Shown here: piece after piece, positions 42,786 through 53,800 of the stretch
Numbering within the stretch: the stretch's first letter is position 1
Layout of the letters: every line of letters begins with the position of its first letter
From: Bicyclus anynana
Taxonomy: Eukaryota; Arthropoda; Insecta; Lepidoptera; Nymphalidae
Assembly (NCBI RefSeq): GCF_947172395.1
Contig: NC_069097.1
Location: forward strand, 10,896,142 to 10,960,141
Direction of reading: 5' to 3'
DNA: 64,000 nt
Notes under the pieces: model-generated
What the model was told of the DNA's origin: nothing
Databases searched by the model: none
The model's input: only the letters and a program-made list of their open reading frames with translations
Translations under genes and position numbers: made by a program

Positions 42786-43768
42786 TACAAGAATCAAACC
42801 AAGGACTTTGTAATCCTAAAACACGTAGGATAGGAACTACACCAAAGAGGCAAGAGATATTCACTTTACAATGGACAATTGCTTTCTCCTTATAGAAAAT
42901 AGCCAAATAACTAATTTTATTTTCCACTATCCATGATGAACCTCCGCAAAGTAAAGCCACGTTGTATTCCACATTTTTATTATTTTTATGAAATCACAAA
43001 GAGTTTTCAAACCATTAAATTCATTGTGTGACTTTTCAATAGCGCTTGAAATACTGGTTTAAAACTGGAAATATCGTGTCAACAAAAGGTACATTACTCC
43101 GGTATTCCTCTATTGTGAAATCTCTTTTATTCGCCACGAGGGATGGAATCAAAGTAAATATTATTATAGCATCGGCTCCCCGCAGAGCATCACGTATAAA
43201 ATGTAATAGCTGAGGTCTTTGAAGACACCTAACTCAATAAAATACTATTAAACGGCACTTGTCTTAAGCCACGGCGAGGTGAAATTTAATTTTCTGCGGT
43301 GAATTACTTAGCTTGGCACTTTTATAACTTGGCTATGCAATAAAACACAGCATTTCCAATGTAGTTAAGTCTCTTACGTGAATAGCAATAGGTATTTAAA
43401 TAGAATATAATAGAAAACATTATTCAAATATATATAAAATTTAAATTAGTTTGGTCAAAAATTTTTGAAGGTCAAAATAATGATAAGTGGAGCTTGAGCC
43501 CAAGGAAAAAATATTTATTCGTAACCATTAATCATACTGATCAAACCATAAGCCTGGCTAAAGTGATTTATATTCTGTGGCTCAAACTTTGTGTATATGA
43601 TATTCATGGTGAGTCGGAAAAACTATGAACGAAACGTAATGGTGACACGTTTTTCTTCCAAGCCACTTTCCAGACATCGGTGTATCCAATAACAAATATG
43701 CCCCTTCAAACTTAACTAACAGAGTTACCGCCTGACAACTTGATTAGTTACTACATTTAGGTACCTAC
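42786..43768. other. spacer
   Basis: No gene was seen. Confidence 0.35.
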
Positions 43769-44344
43769 CTACATACTAATATTATCCGAGACTTGGTCCC
43801 TAACTATGGGCCTCGTGAGAATGCTCAGAGTCACACATCGGGCGATGAAACGAGCTACGCTCGGAGTATCTCTGATTGATCGAACCAAAAATAAGGAGCG
43901 AAAGACCAAAGTCACCGACATAGCTCAACGAGCCTCAATGCTGAAGTGGCAATGAGCGGGGCTCATAGTCCGAAAAGCCGGTGGACGTTAGGTTCCCAAG
44001 GTGCTGGGATGGCGACCCTGCACTAGAAAGTGTTGGTCGACCAGGTGGACTGACGATTCGCTGCATGCAGGCAGCTCAGTATCATGATGTTTGGAAGTCC
44101 CTACAAAAGGCCTATGTCCTGCAGTGGACGTCCATCGGCTGATATGATGATGATGATAACTAATATTATAAAGAGGTAAAATTTGTGAGGTTGTAGCGGC
44201 TAATCTCTAGATGTACTAAACCGATTTTTAAAATTCATTTACCAATCTAAGCCACGTTATTTGTGAGCGTCATAGGCTATATTTTATACCCATATTCTCA
44301 CGGGAACGGGAACTATGTGGATGAAACCGCGGGGCATCTGCTAG
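43769..44344 (+). mobile_element. Helitron-like element C2 split by a LINE
   Basis: The left piece (43,769-43,785, 'acatactaatattat') and right piece (44,159-44,344) together make a C2 Helitron-like element ending CTAG|T at 44,341-44,345. A LINE F fragment with an 11-bp target duplication sits between them. Confidence 0.75.
43786..44158 (+). pseudogene. LINE family F 3' fragment inserted in a Helitron
   Basis: Flanked by the perfect 11-bp direct repeat ACTAATATTAT (43,775-43,785 and 44,159-44,169). It starts abruptly at 'ccgagacttggtccctaact' (5' truncation) and ends with a (GAT)n tail after 'ccatcggctgatat', as expected of target-primed reverse transcription. Several stops and indels interrupt the coding sequence. 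Confidence 0.85.
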
Positions 44345-44349
44345 TTAAA

Positions 44350-44404
44350 TAATGGTTAGGTGAGATTGTGTTTAAGGGCTAAATTGTAAAGAATAAAAGA
44401 AAGA
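44350..44404 (+). mobile_element. SINE B tail fragment
   Basis: 'ggttaggtgagattgtgttt' and 'aagggctaaattgtaaagaa' are the 3' end of family B. Confidence 0.55.
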
Positions 44405-44956
44405 AGCTAATTTTTCGTTAGTAGCTGTTTTTGTTACTGTTGCTTAATTATTAGTTAAACAACTTAACAGCCACAATGTCCTACAAATTGCCTGGTACAT
44501 TATCTCGGTCCAACGCTCAGATATTTTCATTACCTGGTAACTCAGTTAGCTACCAGAATTAAGAATTTTCTTAAATAAAAAAGTTGAGCGTCTCATCAAG
44601 ATGAAGCTACACACAGAAAATTAACTAGATATTAATCAATTGTAATAATTTTCTACGGATCCTAGGCTATTGTGAAGAAAGTTTTAGCAATATCGACGAG
44701 ATCGTAGTACATTAGGCGTAATTACAAGGTTTAATGTACGGAAAATCATTTATTAACACAATTTATAATTGCTTGCCCTTATCAACGAGTGCTCGGTCTA
44801 ACTCAGAGCCCTTTGAGACGTAAATGTCAAGGTTGGCATCCTAGTAATCCCCCATTTCAATAAAATAAGAACATTATGTAACGCTGCCTCGCTCTTGAGC
44901 ATAATTAACTTCCAATATACGCGTGCTAATGTTAAGGACTTATTTTGTATGTAATA
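44405..44956. other. spacer
   Basis: No gene was seen. Confidence 0.35.
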
Positions 44957-44958
44957 TA

Positions 44959-45339
44959 CAGGGTGATTCGGTCTTTAGTGCGGATATTTTTTTTCGTGGT
45001 TCTGTATCATTAATATAATATAAATCTACAAACAGTTCGATACATTTTATGTAATTTTTTTTTAATTTATGTCTCTAAAATAACAAAATAATGTACATAT
45101 TATTACTAAACAAGATATATTCAGCTTAAAAGTGATCTGGTGACGTCCTTTAGGTATCAAACGAAAATAAAATAAACGCACAATAGGGTGACCCTAAAAT
45201 TCTGTTCAAAAGTAAATAACTTTAGCTAACGATAATTTTGTTATTTTTGAGTTAAAAAAAAAAGAAAAAATACGTGATCATTAAATTTTGTTTATGTACA
45301 AAATATAAAAATATCCGCACTAAAAAAATTTTCTTCCTG
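44959..45339. mobile_element. TA-flanked MITE
   Basis: The ends begin CAGG and share 'agtgcggatattttt' in inverted orientation (44,977-44,991 and the complement at 45,307-45,321). TA on both sides (44,957-44,958 and 45,340-45,341) suggests a Tc1/mariner-type target. It is 381 bp, AT-rich and non-coding. Confidence 0.65.
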
Positions 45340-45365
45340 TATACCGTTTACAATATACAGCCTGC

Positions 45366-45870
45366 CATTCAGTGAAGTATCAAAAATCATTTACAGTTAA
45401 AACAGTCAGCCTGTGGAATGAGCTACCGAGTGACATAAGACAGTCCGCTTCTCTAAGCATCTTCAAAGATCGTGTTAAAAAGTACTACTTATCTACTATA
45501 CTATAATAATTATTATTTAAGTAGTTCTGTTTATTTATTATGTATAATTATGTATGTAGGTGTATTTATATATTATTTATGTATTTAGGTGTACTCATAT
45601 TTTTTATTTTTTTATTTTTTTATTTATGCATATTTAGTATGTAGTTGTATATGTAGTTTAATTTAGTATATTATTTTTAATAGTTTAATTATTATAGGTA
45701 TGTTATATTGCACTATCCGCTATCTTTTCTTTAATATTTCATTTAAGGTTGTCTGGATGAGATCGCTTTTAGCGATAAGACCGCCTTTGCGCATCTTACT
45801 TTCCTATTTTTTTTTCCTTCTCTTATTTTTATTGTATCTAATTTGTGTGCAATAAAGAATTAAAATAAAT
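45366..45870 (+). pseudogene. LINE 3' end (CR1/Jockey-like)
   Basis: Encodes 'SFTVKTVSLWNELPSDIRQS' and then 'ASLSIFKDRVKKYY', the ORF2 C-terminus. A low-complexity 3' UTR follows with 'gagatcgcttttagcgataa', 'gaccgcctttgcgcatc' and 'gtgtgcaataaag', then an (AAAT)n tail. Confidence 0.75.
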
Positions 45871-45889
45871 AAATAAATAAATATACCTA

Positions 45890-46068
45890 CTAGCAGACGC
45901 CCGCGACTTCGTCCGAATGAAAAGTAGTGTAATCCAGAGTGAAATCTATTTCTATTCCAAACTTCAGCCAAATCGCTTCAGTACCCGCAGCGTAAAGGAG
46001 GAACAAACATAGGTACACACACAAATACACAAACTTTCCTAACACACACCTTTATAATATTAGTGTGA
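45890..46068 (-). mobile_element. Helitron-like element, family D
   Basis: CTAG (45,890-45,893) to GA|T (46,067-46,069). It begins right after the AAAT tail of the LINE. The base before CTAG is C, so the canonical A is missing on that side. Confidence 0.65.
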
Positions 46069-46177
46069 TACCCGTGCGAAGCCGGGGCGTGTTTGTTTTA
46101 TACAGAACATTCATAGTTTTCCTGTAGTGTATTTAATATTAACATTGTACCCGTGCGAAGTCGGGGCGGGTCGCTAG
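46069..46177 (+). mobile_element. Helitron-like 3' ends with repeated GC motif
   Basis: 'acccgtgcgaag.cggggcg' occurs at 46,069-46,088 and 46,148-46,167, 79 bp apart. The second runs into 'ggtcgCTAG|T' (46,174-46,178) with a GC-rich hairpin upstream of CTAG. It looks like stacked Helitron termini. Confidence 0.45.
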
Positions 46178-46317
46178 TCATACATATAAACCTTCTTCTT
46201 TGTTCACTCTATCTATCAAGTAACCGCGTCAAAATCCGTTTTAAAGATTTAAGCAGGATATAGGGACAGAGAAAACGACTTTGTTTTATACTATGTAGTG
46301 ATATCCAACTACGAGTA

Positions 46318-46535
46318 TCGAGTAAAAAGGCGAAAGTTTGTGTATATGTGTGTAAGTATGTTTGTTTCTCTTTTACGCTGCGGCTACTGAAGCGATTTGG
46401 CTGAAATTTGGAATAGAAATAGATGTTACTCTGGATTAATACATAGGCTACTTTTCATCTCGGAAAAATCCATGCTTCCCACGGGATTTGTGAAAAACTG
46501 AATTCCACGCAAACGAAGTCGCGGGCGTTTGCTAG
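46318..46535 (+). mobile_element. Helitron-like element, family D
   Basis: 'aggcgaaagtttgtgtatat', 'gaagcgatttggctgaaatt' and 'tttgtgaaaaactgaattcc' lead to CTAG|T at 46,532-46,536. The opposite-strand relative at 45,890 lies 250 bp away. Confidence 0.75.
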
Positions 46536-46539
46536 TATT

Positions 46540-46612
46540 TTATAATAAGATCACAAAAAGTGATTTGAATTTAGCTATCCACACAGCCTACACATGCACA
46601 GTTTTGCGTTTA
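46540..46612 (+). mobile_element. MITE family H fragment
   Basis: 'aagatcacaaaaagtgattt' and 'cacatgcacagttttgcgtt' match an arm of the 52.9-kb inverted-repeat element. Confidence 0.45.
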
Positions 46613-46905
46613 CTCATTATCAACCCATATTCGGCTCACTGCTGAGCTCGGGTCTCCTCTCACAATGAGAGGGTGTAAGGTTAATTATAGTCTACCACGC
46701 TGGCCCAATGCGGATTGGCGGACTTCACTCACACAGATGATTAAGAAGAAACTTCTCTCGTATGCAGGTTTCTTCACTATGTCTTTCCTTCACCGTTTAA
46801 TACCTAAACGTGATATTTAATTTCTGAAAATGCTAATAACTGACATGTTAGAGGTGCATTTCCCGGACTAGATTCGAACCTACGCCCTTCGAATCGAAGG
46901 CAGAG
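46613..46905 (-). mobile_element. SINE family A, head truncated
   Basis: A minus-strand copy from 'ctcattatcaacccatattc' to 'cgaaggcagaggt'. The A-box end is lost at the junction with the 27-bp duplication. Confidence 0.8.
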
Positions 46906-46959
46906 GTCTCTATATAGTATCTCCCCGTACATATCTCTATATAGTATCTCCCCGTACAT
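46906..46959. repeat. 27-bp tandem duplication
   Basis: Two perfect copies starting 46,906 and 46,933 ('tctctatatagtatctcccc' then 'gtacata'). Confidence 0.8.
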
Positions 46960-47197
46960 AAGTATATATAAATAGGCTAAAGAAGACTTATTTATTTGTT
47001 TGTAACATACGGTCATATATCTCGTAGTCCGTTTCCCGAAGATTTACGAAGCTATGTCAAATCCCACTTTAAAAAAGATTAATGTTGACACGCGGACGAT
47101 TGGGCTCTTGATAAAATATCTCTTCAGTAAATCATGTATGTGAGATCACGTCATACATTGGAAATTTGGGTCAATCTAAATATAATAGATTTCACCA

Positions 47198-47376
47198 TTT
47201 CTGTTTCACCTCTGTAGCCCCCGTTTCCGTGAGAATACGGGAATAAAATATAGCCTATAACACTCGCAAATAACATAACTTTCTGGTGGTAAAAGAATTT
47301 TAAAAATCGGTTTAGTAGATCCAGAGATTATCCTCTACAACACTACAAACTTTACTTCTTTATATTAGTAGTATAG
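47198..47376 (-). mobile_element. Helitron-like element C2, 3' end lost
   Basis: C2 core 'gagaatacgggaataaaata', 'aatcggtttagtagatccag' and 'tatattagtagtatag'. No CTAG end remains. Confidence 0.55.
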
Positions 47377-47436
47377 TTATATTGCAGCCCAAGAAAACAA
47401 AAATTTATTTCAACACAAAAGTATATTTAGTTAATA

Positions 47437-47636
47437 CTAGCCAAAGCCCGCGGTTTCATACGAGTAGTTCCTGTTCCCGTGAGAATACGGGAATGCAATA
47501 TACTCACACACTCACAAATAACGTGGCTTTCTAGTGGTAAAAGAATTGTCAAAATCGGTTTAGGTCCAGAGATTACCCCCTACAATATCATAAACTTTAG
47601 GTACCTCTTTACAATATTAGTGTAGATTTTACTGAT
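47437..47636 (-). mobile_element. Helitron-like element C2, complete
   Basis: CTAG (47,437-47,440) after A, and 'attagtgtaGA|T' at 47,635-47,637. Same orientation as the neighbour at 47,198. Confidence 0.7.
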
Positions 47637-48391
47637 TACAAGAGTTACTTACAGTTTTAGAAAAAAAAAAAGTTAAAATTTGTTGAATATGAAAACAAAA
47701 ACTAAATAAAGAATTGTGTAGTGTAAGTACTGTTTAAATTTTCCACGAACGGGAAAAAATTACTTTGCTTTCTTAGTTTATTAAGTTTTTGAAAGTAGGT
47801 AGGTATACTTCTTCTTTCAATTTCACTTTATTTATCTAGGATCTTTATTTGACCCAAGTAAACATTGGTCGGCCCATTTAATCTGCAGCTTTTGGGGTAG
47901 TAGGTATTAAACATAGATACAAACCACACTCTGTATCTATGTTTAGGCATCTAAGGCTTTTTTAAAACCATTCTTAATTCTAGTAAATCGGAAAGTAATA
48001 ATATCTTTAAACTGTCAAAATCCATTTTGAAAAAACATGAACAGTGTCCTAGATAATCATGATATTAGTTTTGAAAACTATTTTTAAAAGTTATCCAATG
48101 ACACCCTTTTGTATGAGATATACATGTGAAAAAATCATCTCACCCTAAAAAATATAGTTCAAGATTACATTTTACGACTTTGTCGGCCTTCTATCATACA
48201 TTACAGTTTTCCAGTAGTATTGCCCTGAGCTAAACTACGAACAGACGGACAGATGGGTAAGTATAGCGAAACTAAAAGTTTATTGACTACGGAACCTAAA
48301 AAATAAAAGATATTTTTTGCAATATTAATACTTTTTATGACATAAACAATTTTAGTGAAATGTCGTATAACGTATGCAATAAAAATAAAAT
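47637..48391. other. spacer
   Basis: 48,225-48,300 ('gaacagacggacagatgggt') resembles the dispersed 'ggacagacagac..ggaacc' motif common in Lepidoptera repeats. No gene. Confidence 0.35.
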
Positions 48392-48450
48392 AGGGTATAT
48401 TCAATAAATGTACTGCCGTTTTATGGCAGTACATTTATTGAATATACCCT
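48392..48450. repeat. perfect 26-bp hairpin
   Basis: Arms 48,392-48,417 and 48,425-48,450 are exact reverse complements (outer ends AGGGTATATTC and GAATATACCCT). The loop is 7 nt, GTTTTAT. There is no mismatch. It could be a solo palindromic element, a replication-derived palindrome or a precursor RNA hairpin. Confidence 0.85.
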
Positions 48451-48616
48451 TTTGAAGCGACCAATAACATTAAGCACGTGTCGTAGAACATATTTGGTTA
48501 CTCAAAGGGTATTCTGTCAACGAAGAACATCTGGGACTTAAAAGGGTTTTGGAAGGTACTGGCATAATGTCTACACGTTTTATTTTTGCTTATGCAGAGG
48601 ACCTTTTAAGTCCTTA

Positions 48617-48975
48617 TACAATACATCATATTTAAAATTTCTAAAACTTCTTATTCTTTCTTTACATATTTTTTATATAAACAATAAAAAAAAAATTATC
48701 ATGTTAATTCTACATATAGATGTGAGAGTTTGTAATTTAAATGTTTTTGTATTTGTGTAATTAGATACTTTTACTTACTGATTTTCTACAATACATGGTT
48801 ATTATTTACAATTTCTAAAACTTCTTATTCTTTCTTTACATATTTTTTATTTATACAATAAAATAGTATCATTTATTTATTATGTTAATGTTAATTCTAC
48901 ATAAAGTGTGACAGTTAGTAATTTAATGGTTTTTGTATTTGTGTGATTGGATACTTTTTGTTTACTGATTTTCTA
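48617..48975 (+). repeat. imperfect ~172-bp tandem duplication
   Basis: Units 48,617-48,788 and 48,789-48,975 share 'acaatacat', 'aatttctaaaacttcttatt' and 'gtttttgtatttgtgt.att'. AT-rich and non-coding. Confidence 0.75.
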
Positions 48976-49212
48976 AAAAGATTTGGATACCAAAACAGCC
49001 ATATTTGGATGTACTCGTAGTCTGCAAAACTTAATCCTCCTGGATATTTTTAGTTTTTTTTTTAATTAATTTAATACTTTATATGTTTTTTTTTTATTAT
49101 TTAGAAAGAATACAATAAGGAACGTAATCTAACTTATCCTAATAAGAATACAAATCATGCCCACGTGAAATGGTGGCAAGAGAGTTTTTTATTTTACATT
49201 TTAAGTAATATA

Positions 49213-49453
49213 GACGTGATAGCCCAGTGGATATGACTGCGTTCGATTCGGAGGACGTAGGTTCGAATCCGGTCCGGAGCATGCACCTCCAATTTTTCAG
49301 TTATCTGCATTTTAAGAAATTAAATATCACGTGTCTCAAACGGTGAAGGATAACATCGTGAAGAAACCTGTATACCTGAGATTTTTTTTAAGATTCCAAT
49401 CCACATTGGGCAAGCGTGGTGGCCTTAAGACCTAACCCCTCCCATTCTGAGTT
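49213..49453 (+). mobile_element. SINE family A, 3' shortened
   Basis: A box TAGCCCAGTGG and perfect B box GGTTCGAATCC, then the body to 'cctcccattctgag'. The terminal 'gagctcagcagtgagccg' part is missing. Confidence 0.8.
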
Positions 49454-49528
49454 GGCTTGTTAAAGATAATGAATGATGGAATATAGGAATCTATCCATCT
49501 GTAGTATATCACTGTACCTTTATCCTTA

Positions 49529-49702
49529 TCTATCCTAATATTATAAAGCTGAAGAGTTTGTTTGTTTGTTTGATTGAACGCGCTAATCTCGGGAACTACT
49601 GGTCCGATTTGTAAAACTCTTTCCTTGTTAGATAGCCCATTTATCAAGAAAAGCTATAGGTTATATATAATCACGCGGGTGAAACCGTGCGGCGTCAGCT
49701 AG
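49529..49702 (+). mobile_element. Helitron-like element, family C
   Basis: A|TC at 49,528/49,529 ('tctatcctaatattataaag') and CTAG|T at 49,699-49,703. A short deletion has removed part of the 3' 'tatccccgtattcctacggg' region. Confidence 0.8.
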
Positions 49703-50154
49703 TTAATAATAATATATTATAATTGTTCTTGCAATTTACAAGTCATAATAATTACGGTGTCTAGATAAAAGTGTAAAGAATTTTTATTATTCAAACATGA
49801 AAATTATTTCAACGCGCCTGAAGCTTTTTCGAAAGTCCCTGCAATAAAAATAGAAAAACAGAAATTGTATTCGGGAATACGTTTGGGATTTTTTATAAAG
49901 TTATTTAAGCTAGGTATTTCAATTTGTTTTTAAACTTTTACTGATTTTACTGACCGTGTGTTCTCTATCTACGTTTTTGTAAACTTTTAACCGTCAATAA
50001 ACGTTGAAAGTGATTTAATTCGCCTGGCGAGCGCTTTTAACTATTTTAATGGCTCATCTGTCTTGAGAGAAAACTAGATTTATTATTCTGAAACAAAATT
50101 GATGTCCTGTGTATTTATCGAGAGTATTTATATAGCATTTTTAATTTTCCGATA
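49703..50154. other. spacer
   Basis: No gene was seen. Confidence 0.35.
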
Positions 50155-50450
50155 TCCATACTTAATATTATAAATGTACAATTACTGTGTGTGTCTAGTG
50201 TGATAGTTGAAAGGATGGAGAGTGACATAGGCTACTTTCTGTCTCCTTCTAACCCTCCACTTCCCTAAAATGGGCGGTGGATGTTTGTATGGAGAATTCC
50301 GCAATTTTCAAGAAGGAAAGCTAAAAATTGGTAAGCAGACTATTTGTGAGTAAGGGTAGGGGTAGGGTAGGGTGGTGTATGGTGGGAGTAGAATAGGATA
50401 GAGGTAGGAAATGAGTCAAAGCAAATTAAATAAATGTACCTACTTAAACA
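50155..50450 (+). mobile_element. Helitron-like 5' end with TAGGG-rich interior
   Basis: A|TC at 50,154/50,155 ('tccatacttaatattataaa'), then 'ggctactttctgtctccttc' and a 'gggtaggggtagggtagggt' run. The same simple run lies, inverted, in the D element at 51,771. No CTAG end was located. Confidence 0.5.
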
Positions 50451-50887
50451 ATATACACAACACTACTTAGCCCTAAGCCTGTGTTACGGGTAGGTACTAA
50501 GATAGCTGACTTTATCGTCAAAAAGTTGAAAAAAATTAGTAGTCACCATCACCTTTTTTGTAAAATACAAAAATTGATTAATAACCCCTCAAAAAGTTGC
50601 ATATTCGAGTTAAAACAAAATATTTCACTGAGGACTCGATAAGCATTCGTATTTTATTTTATGCTAACTTTAAATATGTGTCCAATCGTAAATTTTAAGT
50701 GATATCTCGTGTCATTAAAATAAAAAATAAAATACTCTTATTACTTTTAATATTTAAAACATATTTTTTGTTTTTACAGCTCTAGCCTAGCCTATTATAT
50801 TTGGGCTAATTTTGTTGGTAGATAAGATACGTTACATTGTTAAAATACTCTAATGTTTGTTTTTTGTTTAACCGATTTTATTAATGA

Positions 50888-51065
50888 CTAGCCGACGCCT
50901 CTCGTAAGAGTACGAAGATAAAATAAAGCCTATAACACTCACAAATAACTTGGCATTCTAGTATTCTCAAACCTTGCTAAGTTTCATTTGAATTCATTCA
51001 GTAGGTTCGGCGTGATGCCCGGTCAACAAAAAATACGAACAGACAGACATACAGACAGACAGACA
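50888..51065 (-). mobile_element. Helitron-like element ending in (CAGA)n
   Basis: CTAG (50,888-50,891) after A, C2-like core 'cctataacactcacaaataa', then 'cattcagtaggttcggcgtg' and a 'gacagacatacagacagaca' run. It mixes parts of two subfamilies. Confidence 0.55.
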
Positions 51066-51607
51066 AGAAAACGAAAAAAAAATAATTTTGGCTTCTGTAT
51101 CGATTGTATATTGCCCGCCAATAAAACAATTCTAAATAGGTATCTTCAATGTACAGAATTTGATCTGTTACAGTTTTATTATAAGTAAAGATAGATATAG
51201 ATGAATGAAGAGTAAGGTACAATGTTTTAATATTGTATAAAAAAATCTTCAGCTTCAAGTTAAAGTCAAGCTCATTTCTATTTATTTGAACATAAATTCA
51301 GATGATCCCGTGAAAAAGCAATGAAGAAAGAATCCTGCCCAATGAAACCGTTTATAACTTTATAAACGACTTTTCTTTCTTTACCACGCTTTATATGTTT
51401 TTATTTTTTGTAAAAACAGAGGCAATACGCTGAGAGAGATATAGACGCCCATACATATCTCGCTCTCAGCGCCGACGTCATTCTTTCGTTCCATTTAGTA
51501 TAGAGCGTTTTTCAGAGATCCGTGGGAACGCCGCAAAATTGACCCTTTAAATCCATATAGAACCTGAAGTAAAGATCGCAGATACCCCGTAATGCTAGCC
51601 ACAAACG
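51066..51607. other. spacer with hairpin at 51,429-51,471
   Basis: 'cgctgagagagatat' and 'atatctcgctctcagcg' form an imperfect hairpin around 'agacgcccatac'. No gene. Confidence 0.45.
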
Positions 51608-51720
51608 GTCAATTATTCTCACGTTTCTGTAGCACCCACGTCTATAATTGATCGTGTGTTGGTATGACTTGTATAGTATGCCGTGTGGGTACTGCCGTCA
51701 GAAACGTGAGAATAATTGAC
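51608..51720. mobile_element. 113-bp palindromic MITE-like element
   Basis: Arms of 22 bp are exact complements (GTCAATTATTCTCACGTTTC then TG). Further inside, 'agcacccacg' pairs imperfectly with 'cgtgtgggtact'. Non-coding. Confidence 0.7.
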
Positions 51721-51770
51721 TGTCAATGGCGACCTTAAATTCCACAAAATATTACTACCTATATATACAA

Positions 51771-52157
51771 CTAGCGGACGCCCACGACTTCGTCCGCGTG
51801 AAACTCGATGTAAACTTTTAACTACCCCTACCCAAACCCTACCTTAAACCTACGCTACCCCCTACCCTACCCTACCATACTCTACCCCTACCCTACCCTT
51901 TCTAATATTATTAATATGAACTTTATACAATAACAATAAAGCTCAAACTGACTACGTTTTAGTTAAAAAACATTTGTATGGGAAAAAGAAAAGGGCTATT
52001 TTTATGATTTTTCCGGCAATTATTCGAATTTTTCTCGCCGCAAAAACCATCCTAGAACACCAACGAATATTTTAAAAAAGAATTGGCCAAATTGGTCCAG
52101 GCGTTGTCGAGTTATGCGCTTACCAACGCATTTTGCGATTCATTTTTATATTATAGA
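51771..52157 (-). mobile_element. Helitron-like element, family D
   Basis: CTAG (51,771-51,774) after A, then 'cgacttcgtccgcgtgaaac' and a long 'ctaccctaccctaccatact' low-complexity stretch. The end is 'attatagattac', GA|T near 52,156-52,158. Confidence 0.7.
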
Positions 52158-52890
52158 TTACAAAAACTGTCATCATCCCTATTGTAAGTTAGCATAGCAC
52201 TAATATCAGATACTAACCTGAAATTCTTAATTGCTCTAATATTAACTAAGATACATTTTAGAAGATGTACCAAGAATTATTAATTAACCCTGATAAATGT
52301 TTAAGATACGAAACTTCTAACGATCTTATTAACAAGTTCTTGTGAATGTTTTGGGAGTTTTAGACGATTCAAAAGAATTTCTAAATATTCTTCCATGTAA
52401 ACGAGTTTATACAACCTTTGAATGGTCACAAAGGAACCTGACTAAGATAAATGAAGAAGATATTATATTAAAGCATCAATTAACCCTCAATCATATTTCA
52501 TAACGATGTCGATAATATTTAACCCTGTCGAAACCAAATTGCTGGTCACGTGATCCATAGCTATCATTTTTTATTATGAAACCAACCAAAACTCCATTAA
52601 CCTAAATGGGCGAAAGTTTGCCCACTGAAATTAACCATTTGAACCTTGAATTTGAAACACGCGATAGGATTTTTTTTGCATACCTAAATATTATTTTACA
52701 AATCGAGATACTAAGAACTCATATTTCGTACAACAAATCTAAATATTCCTATATTTCTATATTCCTAGGAACGGGAACTCCGAGGGTGATAATGCAGCAC
52801 GTTTGTTAGTTATTTCACAAAGCGAGGTATTAAAAATTAAAAGTTGTTATGAATAACTCATCTAAGGAATAATATTTGTATGTAGCCAAC
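52158..52890. other. spacer with Helitron C fragment
   Basis: 52,760-52,809 ('aggaacgggaactccgaggg') is a fragment of a family C 3' end. No gene. Confidence 0.4.
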
Positions 52891-53301
52891 GATTTTATAC
52901 TATTAGATATGCTACGTGCCAACAAAATCACTGCAAAAAGTGATCCAAATTGAGCTACTGCACACACCCACAATTATACTTACATAAGATATATATTTAA
53001 GTATATTATATTATAGTTTTTGCACTTTCTGAAGACACAACTCGACATTGTGGACAATATTTAGATTTTATTTGTTGTGTGTGTACTATAGTATAGTAAA
53101 CAACGAAAGTTATTTAAACAAATAATACCTAAATATTGTCTACAAAGTCGAGTTGTGTTTAGGATGTGTAAAAACTGTATATACATAAATATGTAATGTA
53201 AGTAAACACAAAATTGTGCATGTGTGCTTTCAGTGGATAATAATCCAGATCACTTTTTGCGGTGATTTTCTAGGCACATAACATATCTATAGTAGAAAAT
53301 C
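52891..53301. mobile_element. MITE family H with ~150-bp imperfect inverted repeats
   Basis: The outer ends are 'gattttatactattagatat' and, complemented, 'gattttctactatagatatg'. Further in, the arms share 'aaaatcac.gcaaaaagtgat' and 'acacaactcgac.ttgt.gac'. The 411-bp element is nearly a full palindrome around about 53,090. Fragments occur at 7,441, 17,676 and 46,540. Confidence 0.7.
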
Positions 53302-53569
53302 TTTGTATCTAATAATATAAATTGTCTGTAACTCTGTAAACATGCATAGGTAAATAGTTATAGTTTGTCTTTCATGCAAGCAAACTCTCTGTATACGTTC
53401 AGCATTTGCTTATTATGCAAAACCGTGTTTGAAAAGGCACGTTTGTGCTTAATAATCGTTTACCTGAATCCTAAACTAGTTTAAATAATATTAAATTTTA
53501 TTACTTTTAGTGGGAATTACTGATTAATTCAAATAATTTTATTTATTAACTTCCGCTTAAATTTATTTA

Positions 53570-53800
53570 TTAACGCCCGCGTATTTGACCGCCCTTAGAC
53601 CTCTTTAATCCAGCCCTGACAGTAGTATCGCTGTAAAAATGAAGTAACTTCTCTCGTTTTCCCAAAATTTCCCTTCACTGCTCTGTTCCTATTGATCGTT
53701 GCGTGATGAAAAGTAACTATAGTTTCGTTAAAATCGGTCCTGTAGTTTTTGTTTCTATAACGAACATACAGACAGACAAAAAATTTACTGATTGCATTTT
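53570..53800 (-). mobile_element. Helitron D2 fragment
   Basis: 'aacgcccgcgtatttgaccg' and 'cccttagacctctttaatcc' are the complement of the D2 3' region (compare 62,700-62,740). Truncated at both ends. Confidence 0.5.
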
